From contig JAMPYD010000003.1 in the NCBI GenBank assembly GCA_023700845.1, positions 1 through 38,171 on the forward strand: a DNA stretch of 38,171 nt, read 5' to 3'. Under the pieces are notes generated by a model that did not search any database, was not told where the DNA came from, and saw only the letters and a program-made list of their open reading frames with translations. The position numbers were made by a program, and so were the translations under genes. Numbering within the stretch: position 1 is the stretch's first letter; every line of letters begins with the position of its first letter. Shown here one piece after another: positions 29,196-36,687 of the stretch. Source of the stretch: Elusimicrobiota bacterium (GTDB lineage: Bacteria; Elusimicrobiota; Elusimicrobia; UBA1565; UBA9628).

Positions 29196-31084
29196 CAGAA
29201 GAAGTAGAAGAACATCCCGCCCGCCTCCTCGTCGGGCACGCGGCGGTCGAGGGTGACGCGGAACTCCGTGTTGCGCGTCAGCCGCACGGAGCTCGTCAGG
29301 CGCAGCCTTTGGCGCGGGGCGGAGCGCTGCGCGTACTCGATATACGTCGCCTCCCCGAGGACGCGCCAGCGCGCCGTCAGGTCCACGATCACGCCCGCGG
29401 TGCCGCCCGCCCCGGCGCGCCAATCCTGGGGCAGGATCGGGCCGAAGCCGAGGTCCGCCTCGGCCAGGACGTAGTACAGCTCGCGCCGCAGCAGGCGGCT
29501 CTGCGCCGAGACGCCCATGCCGCCGTTGAGGGCGTAGTACATGCAGGCGGCGCCCGAGCAGCCGAGCTCCTTGGCCTGGTCCACCCCGGTGGAGAGCTTC
29601 CAGGAGGGCTTGCGCACCCACGGGTCGAGCGGCGAGAGCGAGACGATGCTCGCGATGTCGAGCCGCTCGACGTACAGCTGGCGGTCGGCGTGGTCTATGC
29701 GCAGCCGGCCGGCGCCCATCTCGAGCTGGCTGTCGGGGATATAGCCCTCGTCGACGGAGGAGAGGTCGTGCAGCGAGGGCCTCCAGGCCACCTCGGTGAA
29801 CGACCCGCTGCGCGCGACGCCCGCGCCGACGCCCGCGCGCGCGGTGTCGTGGCCCGCCTCGAGCGGGGTGGGCCGCTCGACGGGGGCCGGGGCGGGCGGC
29901 AGCCCCAGGCGTCCGCGGGCCCGCAGCAAGGTATGGATGGCCGTGAACGTCTCGGTGCTCTGCTGCAGGTAGTAGCCTTTGCGGTAGCGCAGGTAATCGT
30001 TGGCCGACTCAAGGATCAGGGCTTGGCGCTCCTTCGGGTAGAAGGCGACGCGCTTGAGATCCTCGTCCGTGACCTCGCGGCCCAGCCGGGTGGCGAGGGC
30101 CAGCTCATCGCCGGTCTGCCGGGCGCGCCGCGCCTTGATCTCGGTGACGAACGAAGGACGGAAGAGAGGCGCCTCGACGAAGCCGGGACGAGCCTGCAGC
30201 ACCCGGACGGTGTCGCCCGGGATGACGCCCCAGAAGAAGCCGGAGCTGACGTCGAGGGTCTCGTCGGCCGCCTCGAGCAAGGTCAGGAGCTGATAGGAGC
30301 AGTTCTTAGTGAAGAAGTAGTAGTTGAAATGGGTGCTGCCCATCTCCCAGCCGTGGCGTATCAGGTCGTCGATCTGGGAGGGCGTCAGGTTCAGGCGATA
30401 GTCCCAAAGATCGCGCATCTCGAGGCTGCCGTACTCCTGCGTCTTCATGTAAAAAGGAAGGAGCGAGTACTCGCCCTTGAAGGAGCCGTTGAGCCCCTTG
30501 AGCGTGTACATCAGGGCGTTGCTCGTGTCCGGGGTCGCCGCGAAGTTGATCGTGTAGTCGAGCAAGGCGTCCCCGCCCCCGCGGCGGTGCAGGCGCAGGA
30601 AGGTGTGGCCGTACATCGAGGCGGGGTTATTGAGGAAGGCGCTCGCGAAGACCACGGACACGGCCTCCGCGTCGATGGCCCCTCTCCAGGCCTCGAAATC
30701 AGGACAGGCCCGCTCGGGGAGGCGCGCGGGATCGAAGGCGAGCCGTTCCTTGAGCCAACGGTACCTGGCGGGAAAGCGGCATTGCGGATGCTGGCCCTTG
30801 GGGGGCTCGGGCGCGAAGAAGGCCGCGAGGTCCGCCTCGAGCTCGGCCGCCGGGTCCGTGCGTCCCTCCGGGGCGAGGAAGAAGCCTCCGCCGTCGGCCT
30901 CCGAGCGCCAGCCCTTGCCCTTGGGACGGTAATGGAGGAGCTTGAGCCACTTCGTCTCCCCGGCGAGGCGCGCCTCGCGCGCGCGGGCGGTCAACTCCGC
31001 CGCGTACGCCCCGTCGGGCGCGGCGGAGGCGCCGAGGGGCGCCAGGAGCAAGGCGAGCGCCAGGAGGAGGCGCGGGGTGTTCAC
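29195..31084 (-). CDS. DUF4105 (Lnb-like) envelope protein
   Basis: The 629-residue reading frame from GTG 31084 begins NTPRLLLALALLLAPLGASA, a signal peptide; an earlier GTG at 31123 would add 13 basic residues. Residues of about 30-370 carry the DUF4105 pattern, notably VSVVFASAFLNNPASMYGHTFLRLHR and GEYSLLPFYMKTQEYGSLEMRDLWDYRLNL, then FFTKNCSYQLLTLLEAA with conserved Cys. DUF4105 is the domain of Lnb, a lipoprotein N-acyltransferase described in Firmicutes, where the Lnb role was shown; in Gram-negatives its job is unsettled. The C-terminal 200 residues look like a beta-barrel ending in an aromatic (GGMFFYFF), suggesting insertion in the outer membrane. It overlaps the lipase-like gene and follows a DUF3015 gene. 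Confidence 0.82.
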   Translation of the reverse strand: MNTPRLLLALALLLAPLGASAAPDGAYAAELTARAREARLAGETKWLKLLHYRPKGKGWRSEADGGGFFLAPEGRTDPAAELEADLAAFFAPEPPKGQHPQCRFPARYRWLKERLAFDPARLPERACPDFEAWRGAIDAEAVSVVFASAFLNNPASMYGHTFLRLHRRGGGDALLDYTINFAATPDTSNALMYTLKGLNGSFKGEYSLLPFYMKTQEYGSLEMRDLWDYRLNLTPSQIDDLIRHGWEMGSTHFNYYFFTKNCSYQLLTLLEAADETLDVSSGFFWGVIPGDTVRVLQARPGFVEAPLFRPSFVTEIKARRARQTGDELALATRLGREVTDEDLKRVAFYPKERQALILESANDYLRYRKGYYLQQSTETFTAIHTLLRARGRLGLPPAPAPVERPTPLEAGHDTARAGVGAGVARSGSFTEVAWRPSLHDLSSVDEGYIPDSQLEMGAGRLRIDHADRQLYVERLDIASIVSLSPLDPWVRKPSWKLSTGVDQAKELGCSGAACMYYALNGGMGVSAQSRLLRRELYYVLAEADLGFGPILPQDWRAGAGGTAGVIVDLTARWRVLGEATYIEYAQRSAPRQRLRLTSSVRLTRNTEFRVTLDRRVPDEEAGGMFFYFF

Positions 31085-31146
31085 GCGGGAAATGAAGCGG
31101 GCGGGACGCCGAGGGCGCCCCACCCGCTGATCATGAGTCGTCTCGC

Positions 31147-31638
31147 TTAGAGCGTCGCGAGCTTGGGGTTGACGGCCATCTCCGCGCGCAGGTTGCGCAG
31201 CATGGTCGCCGAGTCCGTGTTCGCCGTAGGGAACAGGGTCTCGTATTTCTCCTGGGTCAGGGAGATGAAGGCCTTCTTGGAGGCATCATCGTTGGCGCCC
31301 ATGAGCGAGGCGAAGGCGTTGAGGTACTCGCCGCCGCCCTGAGCCATCTCGGTGGAGAGCTTCTGCAGGTTGACTTCCGCGTACGCGGCCTGCTTCTTCT
31401 CGTTGCGCACCCAGCCGCCCTTGACGTTGCAGCCCGCGGTCTCGGAGCTGATGCCGAAGGTCTGAGTGTAGGTCCCGTTGGTCGTCCCGCCGAGGAGCGC
31501 GAAGACCTTCTTGTCGAGCTTGCCCGCGAACAGCTCGGTGCCGAGTCCGCAGCCGATGTTCGGATCGCTGCCGCCCGCCGCGTGAGCCGCGGAAACGAAA
31601 GACGTCAGAACCAACATCGCCAACAGTGCTTTTTTCAT
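31147..31638 (-). CDS. DUF3015-family exported protein
   Basis: The 163-residue product has the signal peptide MKKALLAMLVLTSFVSAAHA. The mature part contains NIGCGLGTELF and GGTTNGTYTQTFGISSETAGC, the cysteine-bounded pattern of DUF3015, then helices with EKYETLFPTANTDSATMLRNLRAE. The function is unknown. It is separated by 62 nt from the DUF4105 gene downstream; DUF3015 and DUF4105 genes often lie side by side, to my knowledge, which suggests a shared envelope role. The start has CAGGAG with good spacing and a near-consensus promoter at 31680-31708. Confidence 0.82.
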   Translation of the reverse strand: MKKALLAMLVLTSFVSAAHAAGGSDPNIGCGLGTELFAGKLDKKVFALLGGTTNGTYTQTFGISSETAGCNVKGGWVRNEKKQAAYAEVNLQKLSTEMAQGGGEYLNAFASLMGANDDASKKAFISLTQEKYETLFPTANTDSATMLRNLRAEMAVNPKLATL

Positions 31639-31669
31639 GTTTTCTCCTGTTTTACGGCCACGACACGTG

Positions 31670-31708
31670 CGCCGGGGTTAGTCTAGCCCCGGCGTTCCGG
31701 CTTGTCAA
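31670..31708 (-). promoter_or_regulatory. Promoter of the DUF3015 gene with an inverted repeat around the -10
   Basis: On the minus strand TTGACA (31703-31708), 17 nt and TAGACT (31680-31685) form a strong promoter. Two 8-nt arms, CGCCGGGG (31670-31677) and CCCCGGCG (31687-31694), flank the -10 exactly, so a repressor or a DNA hairpin there could block opening. Confidence 0.65.
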
Positions 31709-31719
31709 GTGCGGCCAGG

Positions 31720-32313
31720 TCACTTCTTGGCGGGAGCCTTCAGCACGGCCTCGATGTCGAGGGAGATCGCGACGTCGTCGCCGAGCATGACCCCGCCGGT
31801 GTCGAGAGCCTTGTTCCAGACGATGCCGAAGTCCTTGCGATCGATCGTGCCCGTGGCCGAGAAGCCCGCGCGGATGTTCCCCCACGGGTCCTTGGTCGTG
31901 CCGCCGAGCTCGAGGTCGAGCACCACGGGCTTGGTCACGCCGTGCATGGTGAGCTCGCCGTGGAGCTTGGCGGTGTCGCCCTTGACGTTCGTCACCTTGG
32001 TGGACTTGAAGGACATCTCGGGGTACTTCGCGACGTCGAAGAAATCCGGGGCCTTGAGGTGGCCGTCGCGCTTCTCGTTGTCGGTGTTGATGGACGCCGG
32101 GTCGATCGTCGCGTCGACCTTCCACGACTTCGGCTGCCCGGGCGTGTACTCGACCGTGCCGGAGAACTTCGTGAATCGGCCCGGGACCTTCCCGACGAGA
32201 TGGCGGATGCGGAAGCCGACCTGGGAATGCGACGCGTCGATCTCGTAGGTATCGGCGTGGACGGCGGGAGCGGCGACGGCGAGCACGGCGGCGAGGGCGA
32301 GGATCTTGCGCAT
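31720..32313 (-). CDS. YceI-family periplasmic lipid-binding protein
   Basis: The 197-residue product has the signal peptide MRKILALAAVLAVAAPAVHA and a lipocalin-like YceI fold. Diagnostic segments are YEIDASHSQVGFRIRHLVGKVPGRFTKFSGTVEY, VDATIDPASINTDNEKRDGHLKAPDFFDVAKYPEMSFKST and GELTMHGVTKPVVLDLE. YceI proteins bind isoprenoids or other lipids in the periplasm. A GGAGG lies 8 nt before the ATG at 32313. It has its own promoter at 32342-32370 with an overlapping inverted repeat. It sits downstream of the amino-acid permease gene, whose last codons overlap the yceI promoter. Confidence 0.92.
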   Translation of the reverse strand: MRKILALAAVLAVAAPAVHADTYEIDASHSQVGFRIRHLVGKVPGRFTKFSGTVEYTPGQPKSWKVDATIDPASINTDNEKRDGHLKAPDFFDVAKYPEMSFKSTKVTNVKGDTAKLHGELTMHGVTKPVVLDLELGGTTKDPWGNIRAGFSATGTIDRKDFGIVWNKALDTGGVMLGDDVAISLDIEAVLKAPAKK

Positions 32314-32341
32314 GGTGTAGCCTCCTGTGACGATGCGGCAT

Positions 32342-32370
32342 ATGTAACAGGAATGATTACATCTTGTCAA
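32342..32370 (-). promoter_or_regulatory. Promoter of the yceI-like gene with an overlapping inverted repeat
   Basis: On the minus strand TTGACA (32365-32370), a 17-nt spacer and TTACAT (32342-32347). The spacer contains an inverted repeat, plus-strand TGTAACAGGAATGATTACA at 32343-32361, with arms TGTAA/TTACA. This placement is typical of a repressor operator. The -35 overlaps the stop region of the permease gene. Confidence 0.6.
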
Positions 32371-33635
32371 GAGGGGCGGGGATGAGAATACGGGCGCGCG
32401 CAGGCGCGCAGGACGAACCCCGCCGCCAGCACGACGGCGCACGCGGCGACCTGCAGCCAGCCGCCCTGGGCGCTGAGCCAGAGGGTGGCCGCGATGCCGG
32501 CGAGCGGGACCGCCGCGCCGAGCAGCGCGCGCGGGCCCCTTCCGGAGCGGCGCAGGCGGCGGCTGAGGACGACGGCGCAGGTGGACAGGAACTGGGCGCC
32601 GATGACGACGTTGGAGAAGTCCACGAGACCGTCGAAATCGAGCAGGAGCGCGGCGGCCAAGGCGCAGCCGGTCGACCAGACGATCGACGCCGAGGGCGTG
32701 CCGAATCGGGGATGGGGCGCCGCGAGGGCTTTGGGAAGATGCCCCTCCTCGGCCAGCGCCACGAGGTAGCGCGGGCCGCCCAGGGCGGAGCCCGCCACGA
32801 AGCCGGTCATCGAGACCACGGCCCCCGCCATGACGAAGGTCCCGCCCCAGGGACCCATCAGCGCCGCCGCGGCGTCCGCCAACGGGCGCTCGGAGACGGC
32901 CAGCCCCGGAACGAGCGACAGCGCGGCGATCTGCACGAGGACGTAAAGGACCGCGGCCCCGATGAGCGCCGACAGCACCGCGAAGGGCACGTCGCGCTTG
33001 GGGTCGCGGGCCTCGCCCGCGGGGACGGGGACGGTCTCGAAGCCCTGAAAAGCGAAGTAGGCGAGGAAGCAGGCGGCTCCGAGGGGCCCCCAGCCCTCCG
33101 CCGGCGCCTGCGGCCGCCAGGCGGGCAGCGCGTGCAGCCCGGCCAGGGCGATCAGGCCGATCGGGATGAGCTTGGCGACGGTGAAGAGGTCCGTGGTCGT
33201 CGCGCCGAGGCGCAGGCCGCGCAGGTTCATGGCCCCGAAGCCTCCGATCGCGAGGCAGGCGATGGCCTTTCCGATCTCCGGGCGTCCCGCCGCCCACGGC
33301 AGATAGGACGCGATGCCGTTGGCGACGGCGGCCCAGGCCACGATCATCGTGACCCAGCACAGCCAGCCGATGGCGAAGCCCCAGCCGGGCCCGAACTCGG
33401 TGTGCGCGTACAGCGCGGGCCCGCCGGCGCGGTCGTGCTCCGAGGCGGCCTCGGCGAAGCACAGCGCCACGGGCGCCAGCAGCAAGGCGGTCAGGGCGTA
33501 GGCGAAGGGCGAGGCCGAGCCGAGGTGCCCGGCGAGACGTCCCGGGAAGAGGAAGACGCTGGAGCCGACCACGGCGTTGATCCCGAGGCAGACCAGGTCG
33601 AAGCGCGTCAGCTGGCGATGGGCCGGAGCGCTCAC
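32367..33635 (-). CDS. APC-superfamily amino-acid permease
   Basis: This 422-residue protein has about 12 hydrophobic helices. The first helix region, LTRFDLVCLGINAVVGSSVFLFPGRLA, has the APC family unwound glycine pattern. The central part has FFAFQGFETVPVPAGEARDPKRDVPFAVLSALIG, typical of the family, and the end contains GTPSASIVWSTGCALAAALLL. It imports or exchanges amino acids or polyamines; the substrate is unknown. The start is GTG 33635, overlapping the upstream stop. It is the last gene of a run of five with overlapping ends; its link to cell-wall transpeptidase genes could mean uptake of a wall-derived amino acid, which is only a guess. Confidence 0.85.
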   Translation of the reverse strand: MSAPAHRQLTRFDLVCLGINAVVGSSVFLFPGRLAGHLGSASPFAYALTALLLAPVALCFAEAASEHDRAGGPALYAHTEFGPGWGFAIGWLCWVTMIVAWAAVANGIASYLPWAAGRPEIGKAIACLAIGGFGAMNLRGLRLGATTTDLFTVAKLIPIGLIALAGLHALPAWRPQAPAEGWGPLGAACFLAYFAFQGFETVPVPAGEARDPKRDVPFAVLSALIGAAVLYVLVQIAALSLVPGLAVSERPLADAAAALMGPWGGTFVMAGAVVSMTGFVAGSALGGPRYLVALAEEGHLPKALAAPHPRFGTPSASIVWSTGCALAAALLLDFDGLVDFSNVVIGAQFLSTCAVVLSRRLRRSGRGPRALLGAAVPLAGIAATLWLSAQGGWLQVAACAVVLAAGFVLRACARPYSHPRPS

Positions 33636-34411
33636 TTTCCCCCCGGGGACAGCAGTATCCTGGTGCCGACGAAGCTGCGGCCATAGAGCCTCGCGGCGAC
33701 CGCGCGCGGCAGGGAAAGACACAGGTGCGGGAACGCCTCGTGCTCGAGCGCCTTGAGCGGAGGCCCGTGCAGCACGAGGCCCTCCTTCGTGAACAGCACG
33801 AACTCGCCCAAGGCGTTGGCGCGCACGGAGGTCCCGGCCTGGGGCGGCTCCCACTGCAGCAGGCCGCCGACCTGGGCGGACTTCGGGCGCTCGGTCCCGG
33901 CGAAGCGCTCCTTGCTGATGATGGCCGCGGACCGGGGCAGGGGGCGCGCCGGCTCGCCCACGGCGCGCGCCCGCGCGCCGCCGAGGAGCAGGGACTCGGC
34001 GGCCTGGTCCCCGCTCATGAGGTGCATCCGGTCGGCGCTCTCGTCGAGCTGGACCCAGAAGGACATGATCTCGAGCTGCTTCTCGAGCAGGCGCTTCTCC
34101 TCGGACAGCGCCAGCCCCCCCTCGAACATCGCCTTGCGCGCCCGCGACAGCGTCGCGGCGCTGGCCTTCGCGCGCGCGAAATCGCGGCTGACGAGGGCGC
34201 TGAGGGCCTGCCGCTCCCCGAGGTCCAGCTCGAGGTCTTCTCGCGCGACGGTCAGCGCGGCGCGGTCGCCGGCGGCGCGCTCGACGTGAGCCGAGACCCA
34301 GCGGCCCGTGAGCCACAGCCCGGAGAGCACCGCGGCCCCGGCGGCCGCCAGCCTCAGGGCCCCGACGCGGCGGTCGCAGGCGTTCAGGGCGCGCGCCAGG
34401 TCGATGCTCAT
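33632..34411 (-). CDS. Degenerate L,D-transpeptidase-like membrane protein
   Basis: This 259-residue protein has one transmembrane helix (about 20-37), a long helical region and a C-terminal region parallel to the YkuD domain of its neighbour. HG at 215-216, then 14 residues on, PHLCLSLP with His229 and Cys231; the neighbour has HG at 217-218 and SHGCVRVG with His231 and Cys233, the same spacing. The Gly after the His and the conserved Arg are replaced (Leu230, Ser233). The tail ends with VGTRILLS, as in the neighbour (NGTRVFIF). It is probably inactive or has changed specificity. It starts at ATG 34411, overlapping the upstream stop. Confidence 0.65.
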   Translation of the reverse strand: MSIDLARALNACDRRVGALRLAAAGAAVLSGLWLTGRWVSAHVERAAGDRAALTVAREDLELDLGERQALSALVSRDFARAKASAATLSRARKAMFEGGLALSEEKRLLEKQLEIMSFWVQLDESADRMHLMSGDQAAESLLLGGARARAVGEPARPLPRSAAIISKERFAGTERPKSAQVGGLLQWEPPQAGTSVRANALGEFVLFTKEGLVLHGPPLKALEHEAFPHLCLSLPRAVAARLYGRSFVGTRILLSPGGK

Positions 34412-35184
34412 TCGAAGATGAACACCCGCGTCCCGTTCGGCGCGGACGCATACAGCTTCTCGAGGTCCGCGGCGCCGACGCGCACGCAGCCGTGCGAGGC
34501 GGGGCGCCCGAGAAGCTCCTCGCGCTTGGTCCCGTGGATCAGGTAGCCGTCGCCGAGGTTGAGGACGAACGCGCCGAGCTCGCCCGACACCATGCGCGAG
34601 GGGTCTCCCGGCGGCGGCACCGGCTCGCCGGCTTCCACGTACGCCCAGTCGGGCTTGCGCCACATCGGGTTGACCGCCTTGCCGATCACGCGGAACTCGC
34701 CGCGCGGCGTGACGAACTCCCACTTCCGCCCGCTCTTGGCGTCCTTGAGGACGCCGCCCCGTCCCACGGAGACGTCGGCCTGCCAGAGGAGCTGTGAGCC
34801 CTTCTTGACGTAGAGCTTGTTGGCCTTCGCGTCGATGACGAGGTGGGGCGCGCCCTTGAGCCTCTTGGCCAGCTTCGCGCGCAGCAGCCGGACCTCTCCC
34901 TCGATGGCCTTCTGGGTTCTCAGATACCCCTTGTCCTCGGGCAGAATATTCGGGATGTCCTGCAGGAACCTCGCGTCCCCCGCCCGCTCGCCCGACGCCC
35001 GCACCAGCTCGCCCAGCCGGCGCGCGCCCACGTCGAGCGCGGCGGCCTCGTCCTCGAGGCGGCCCGCCTCGCGCGCCAGCTCGGCCCCGTCCCGGGAGAG
35101 CGCGCACGCCATCCAGCCGAACGCGCCGGTCCACAGGATCAGGGCCAGGGGATAGAGCGTGCGTCCGAAAGGGACCTCGCTCAC
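34408..35184 (-). CDS. L,D-transpeptidase (YkuD domain)
   Basis: The 258-residue product has a transmembrane helix (about 10-28), a helical stalk (about 30-110) and a C-terminal YkuD domain. In the domain, HLVIDAKANKLYVKKGSQLLWQADVSVGRGG begins the fold and TPRGEFRVIGK follows. The catalytic motif is SHGCVRVG with His231, Gly232, Cys233 and Arg235, preceded by HG at 217-218. L,D-transpeptidases make 3-3 peptidoglycan crosslinks or attach lipoproteins to peptidoglycan. The start is GTG 35184, overlapping the lipoprotein stop; no ATG precedes the helix. It is coupled to a lipoprotein gene and to a degenerate copy downstream. Confidence 0.85.
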   Translation of the reverse strand: MSEVPFGRTLYPLALILWTGAFGWMACALSRDGAELAREAGRLEDEAAALDVGARRLGELVRASGERAGDARFLQDIPNILPEDKGYLRTQKAIEGEVRLLRAKLAKRLKGAPHLVIDAKANKLYVKKGSQLLWQADVSVGRGGVLKDAKSGRKWEFVTPRGEFRVIGKAVNPMWRKPDWAYVEAGEPVPPPGDPSRMVSGELGAFVLNLGDGYLIHGTKREELLGRPASHGCVRVGAADLEKLYASAPNGTRVFIFE

Positions 35185-35717
35185 GGCAGAGGGAGCTCGT
35201 CGGCGGGCGCGTCGGAGCGGGTGGCGCGAGGCGTTCGGCGCTCGGTGGCCAGCGAGGAGAGGGCTCGGGCCGCGGCCTCGGCGACCTCCGCGGCGTCGGA
35301 GAAGGCGTCCCCGCGAGGGTGGGCCGCGGAGCGCAGGACGGCGTCGCCGGAGCGCGCGTCGAGCGCGGAGACCTCGAGGGAGCGCCATGACGGGTCGAGG
35401 GACAGGAAGACGACCGCGTCGGCGCCGGTCGCGCGGCGGATCTCGTCGAGCAGCCGCGGGTTGCGCGCCGCCTCGAGCCCGATCGCCGAGCCGGCCAGGA
35501 CGCTGTCGGATTCCTCGAGCGCCGAGGCCTTGAGGCCTAGGCCCTCGAGGCGGGCGACGAGGTCGCGCGAGATCTGCACGCCCTTGCCGCGCGCGCCGCG
35601 CGTGGCGGCGACGGCGATGGTCCGGGCCCGGAAGGACGGCGCGCGGGAGAGCTCCTCGCGGCGGTCGCCGGTGCCGCAGCCGGCCAGCAGGAGAAGCGGC
35701 AGGAGCAACCGCCTCAT
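35181..35717 (-). CDS. Lipoprotein of unknown function
   Basis: The 178-residue product has a clear lipoprotein signal peptide (MRRLLLPLLLLAGC, Cys14). Its mature part has RARTIAVAATRGARGKGVQISRDLVARLEGLGLKASALEES and EIRRATGADAVVFLSLDPSWRSLEVSALDARSGDAVLRSAAH. This alternation of a helix ending in GLGLK and strands resembles CsgG/FlgO/LpoB-type lipoproteins with an anticodon-binding-like fold. The fit is suggestive, not certain. It begins 7 nt after the RRM-gene stop and overlaps the L,D-transpeptidase GTG, so it should be made together with that enzyme. A role as an accessory lipoprotein for the transpeptidase is plausible. Confidence 0.65.
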   Translation of the reverse strand: MRRLLLPLLLLAGCGTGDRREELSRAPSFRARTIAVAATRGARGKGVQISRDLVARLEGLGLKASALEESDSVLAGSAIGLEAARNPRLLDEIRRATGADAVVFLSLDPSWRSLEVSALDARSGDAVLRSAAHPRGDAFSDAAEVAEAAARALSSLATERRTPRATRSDAPADELPLP

Positions 35718-35724
35718 GCGGGCT

Positions 35725-36234
35725 CTACCAGCCGTCGTTGTCGTCGTCTTCGTGGCCTTTGCCCTTCTTGCCGCCCTTGCCGCCGAAGCCGCCTTTCTTC
35801 TCGAAGCCCTCGCCGCGGGGCTTCTTCTTGTTGTCGTAGCGGTTCTTGCGGTCGGAGAAGGCCTTGCTGTCCGCGCCGAAGTTGGGGTTGCGCTCGCCGA
35901 AGCCGCCGGCGGGCCGGGGCGCGCCGCCGCCGGGGGCGCCGCCTCCGAAGGCGGGCCGGGGAGGGTAGCCGCCGGCGGGCCGGGGCTCCATCGGACGCGC
36001 CTCGTTGACCATGATGCGGCGCGCGCCCAACGTGAAATTGTTGTACTTCAGGAGGGCGGCCTGGGCCTGCTCGTCCGTGGACATCTCGACGAAGCCGAAG
36101 CCCTTCGAGCGGTTGGTCAGCTTGTCGATGATCACCTTCGCGCTCACCACTGCCCCGCACGCCGCGAACAGCTCCTTCAGTTGGGCGTCATTCGTCTCGT
36201 ACGGCAGGCCGCCCACGAACAGCTTCTTACCCAT
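35725..36234 (-). CDS. RRM-type RNA-binding protein
   Basis: This 169-residue protein has one RNA-recognition motif at about 1-80: RNP2 is KLFVGGLPY and RNP1 is KGFGFVEM. The C-terminal half is rich in Gly, Pro, Arg and Lys (RPAGGYPPRPAFGGGAPGG, then EKKGGFGGKGGKKGKG), as in cyanobacterial and other bacterial glycine-rich RNA-binding proteins. It binds single-stranded RNA, often induced in the cold. AAGGAGAG lies at good distance from the ATG, and the leader is AT-rich (TATAATTTATAGA). It may be the first gene of the transpeptidase run, since only 7 nt separate it from the lipoprotein gene, but its job is unrelated. Confidence 0.92.
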   Translation of the reverse strand: MGKKLFVGGLPYETNDAQLKELFAACGAVVSAKVIIDKLTNRSKGFGFVEMSTDEQAQAALLKYNNFTLGARRIMVNEARPMEPRPAGGYPPRPAFGGGAPGGGAPRPAGGFGERNPNFGADSKAFSDRKNRYDNKKKPRGEGFEKKGGFGGKGGKKGKGHEDDDNDGW

Positions 36235-36281
36235 TATCGGTTACTCTCCTTGCGTTTTGACCGTCTATAAATTATACACCA

Positions 36282-36608
36282 TCATCCGCGCCCAAGGGCC
36301 ATCCAACCGACGACGGCCAGGGCCTGGGACAGGGCCGTGCCGTACAGCGGCACGTAAGCGATCCAGGCACGGTCCCCGCTCTTCATCCAGGCCCGGGCCC
36401 AGCGGGTCGAGGGCACCTTGTCGATCCAGGCCGCCCCCCTCCTGATCTCGGGCTCCCCATAACGGGCGATGAGGAAGCACGACAGCCCGACCGCGGCCTT
36501 GCCCAGGAACAGCGCGGGGACGATCCCGATGCGCGCCATCAGCGCCCGCATGACGGGGTTGCCCTCGAGCGACAGGTCCCCGCCCATCCCGGCCACGGTC
36601 CAGCGCAT
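36282..36608 (-). CDS. Small membrane protein, DUF5658-like
   Basis: The 108-residue product has the motif GGDLSLEGNPVMRALM, like the GxELNPLMR of DUF5658 proteins, followed by a helix (VPALFLGKAAVGLSCFLIARYG) and a C-terminal hydrophobic stretch (AWIAYVPLYGTALSQALAVVGWMALG). Upstream in frame, sequence encoding a further hydrophobic helix (KALTFGAVFYCAAALAD) is present back to a TGA, but no ATG, GTG or TTG is found there. A non-standard start (CTG or ATC) or a frameshift could explain this; family members normally have that first helix. The function is unknown. Confidence 0.6.
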   Translation of the reverse strand: MRWTVAGMGGDLSLEGNPVMRALMARIGIVPALFLGKAAVGLSCFLIARYGEPEIRRGAAWIDKVPSTRWARAWMKSGDRAWIAYVPLYGTALSQALAVVGWMALGRG

Positions 36609-36687
36609 GTCGGCCAGCGCGGCGGCGCAGTAGAAGACGGCGCCGAAGGTCAGGGCTTTGCGGTCGATGGCGATCCCGGGTGGGCGG

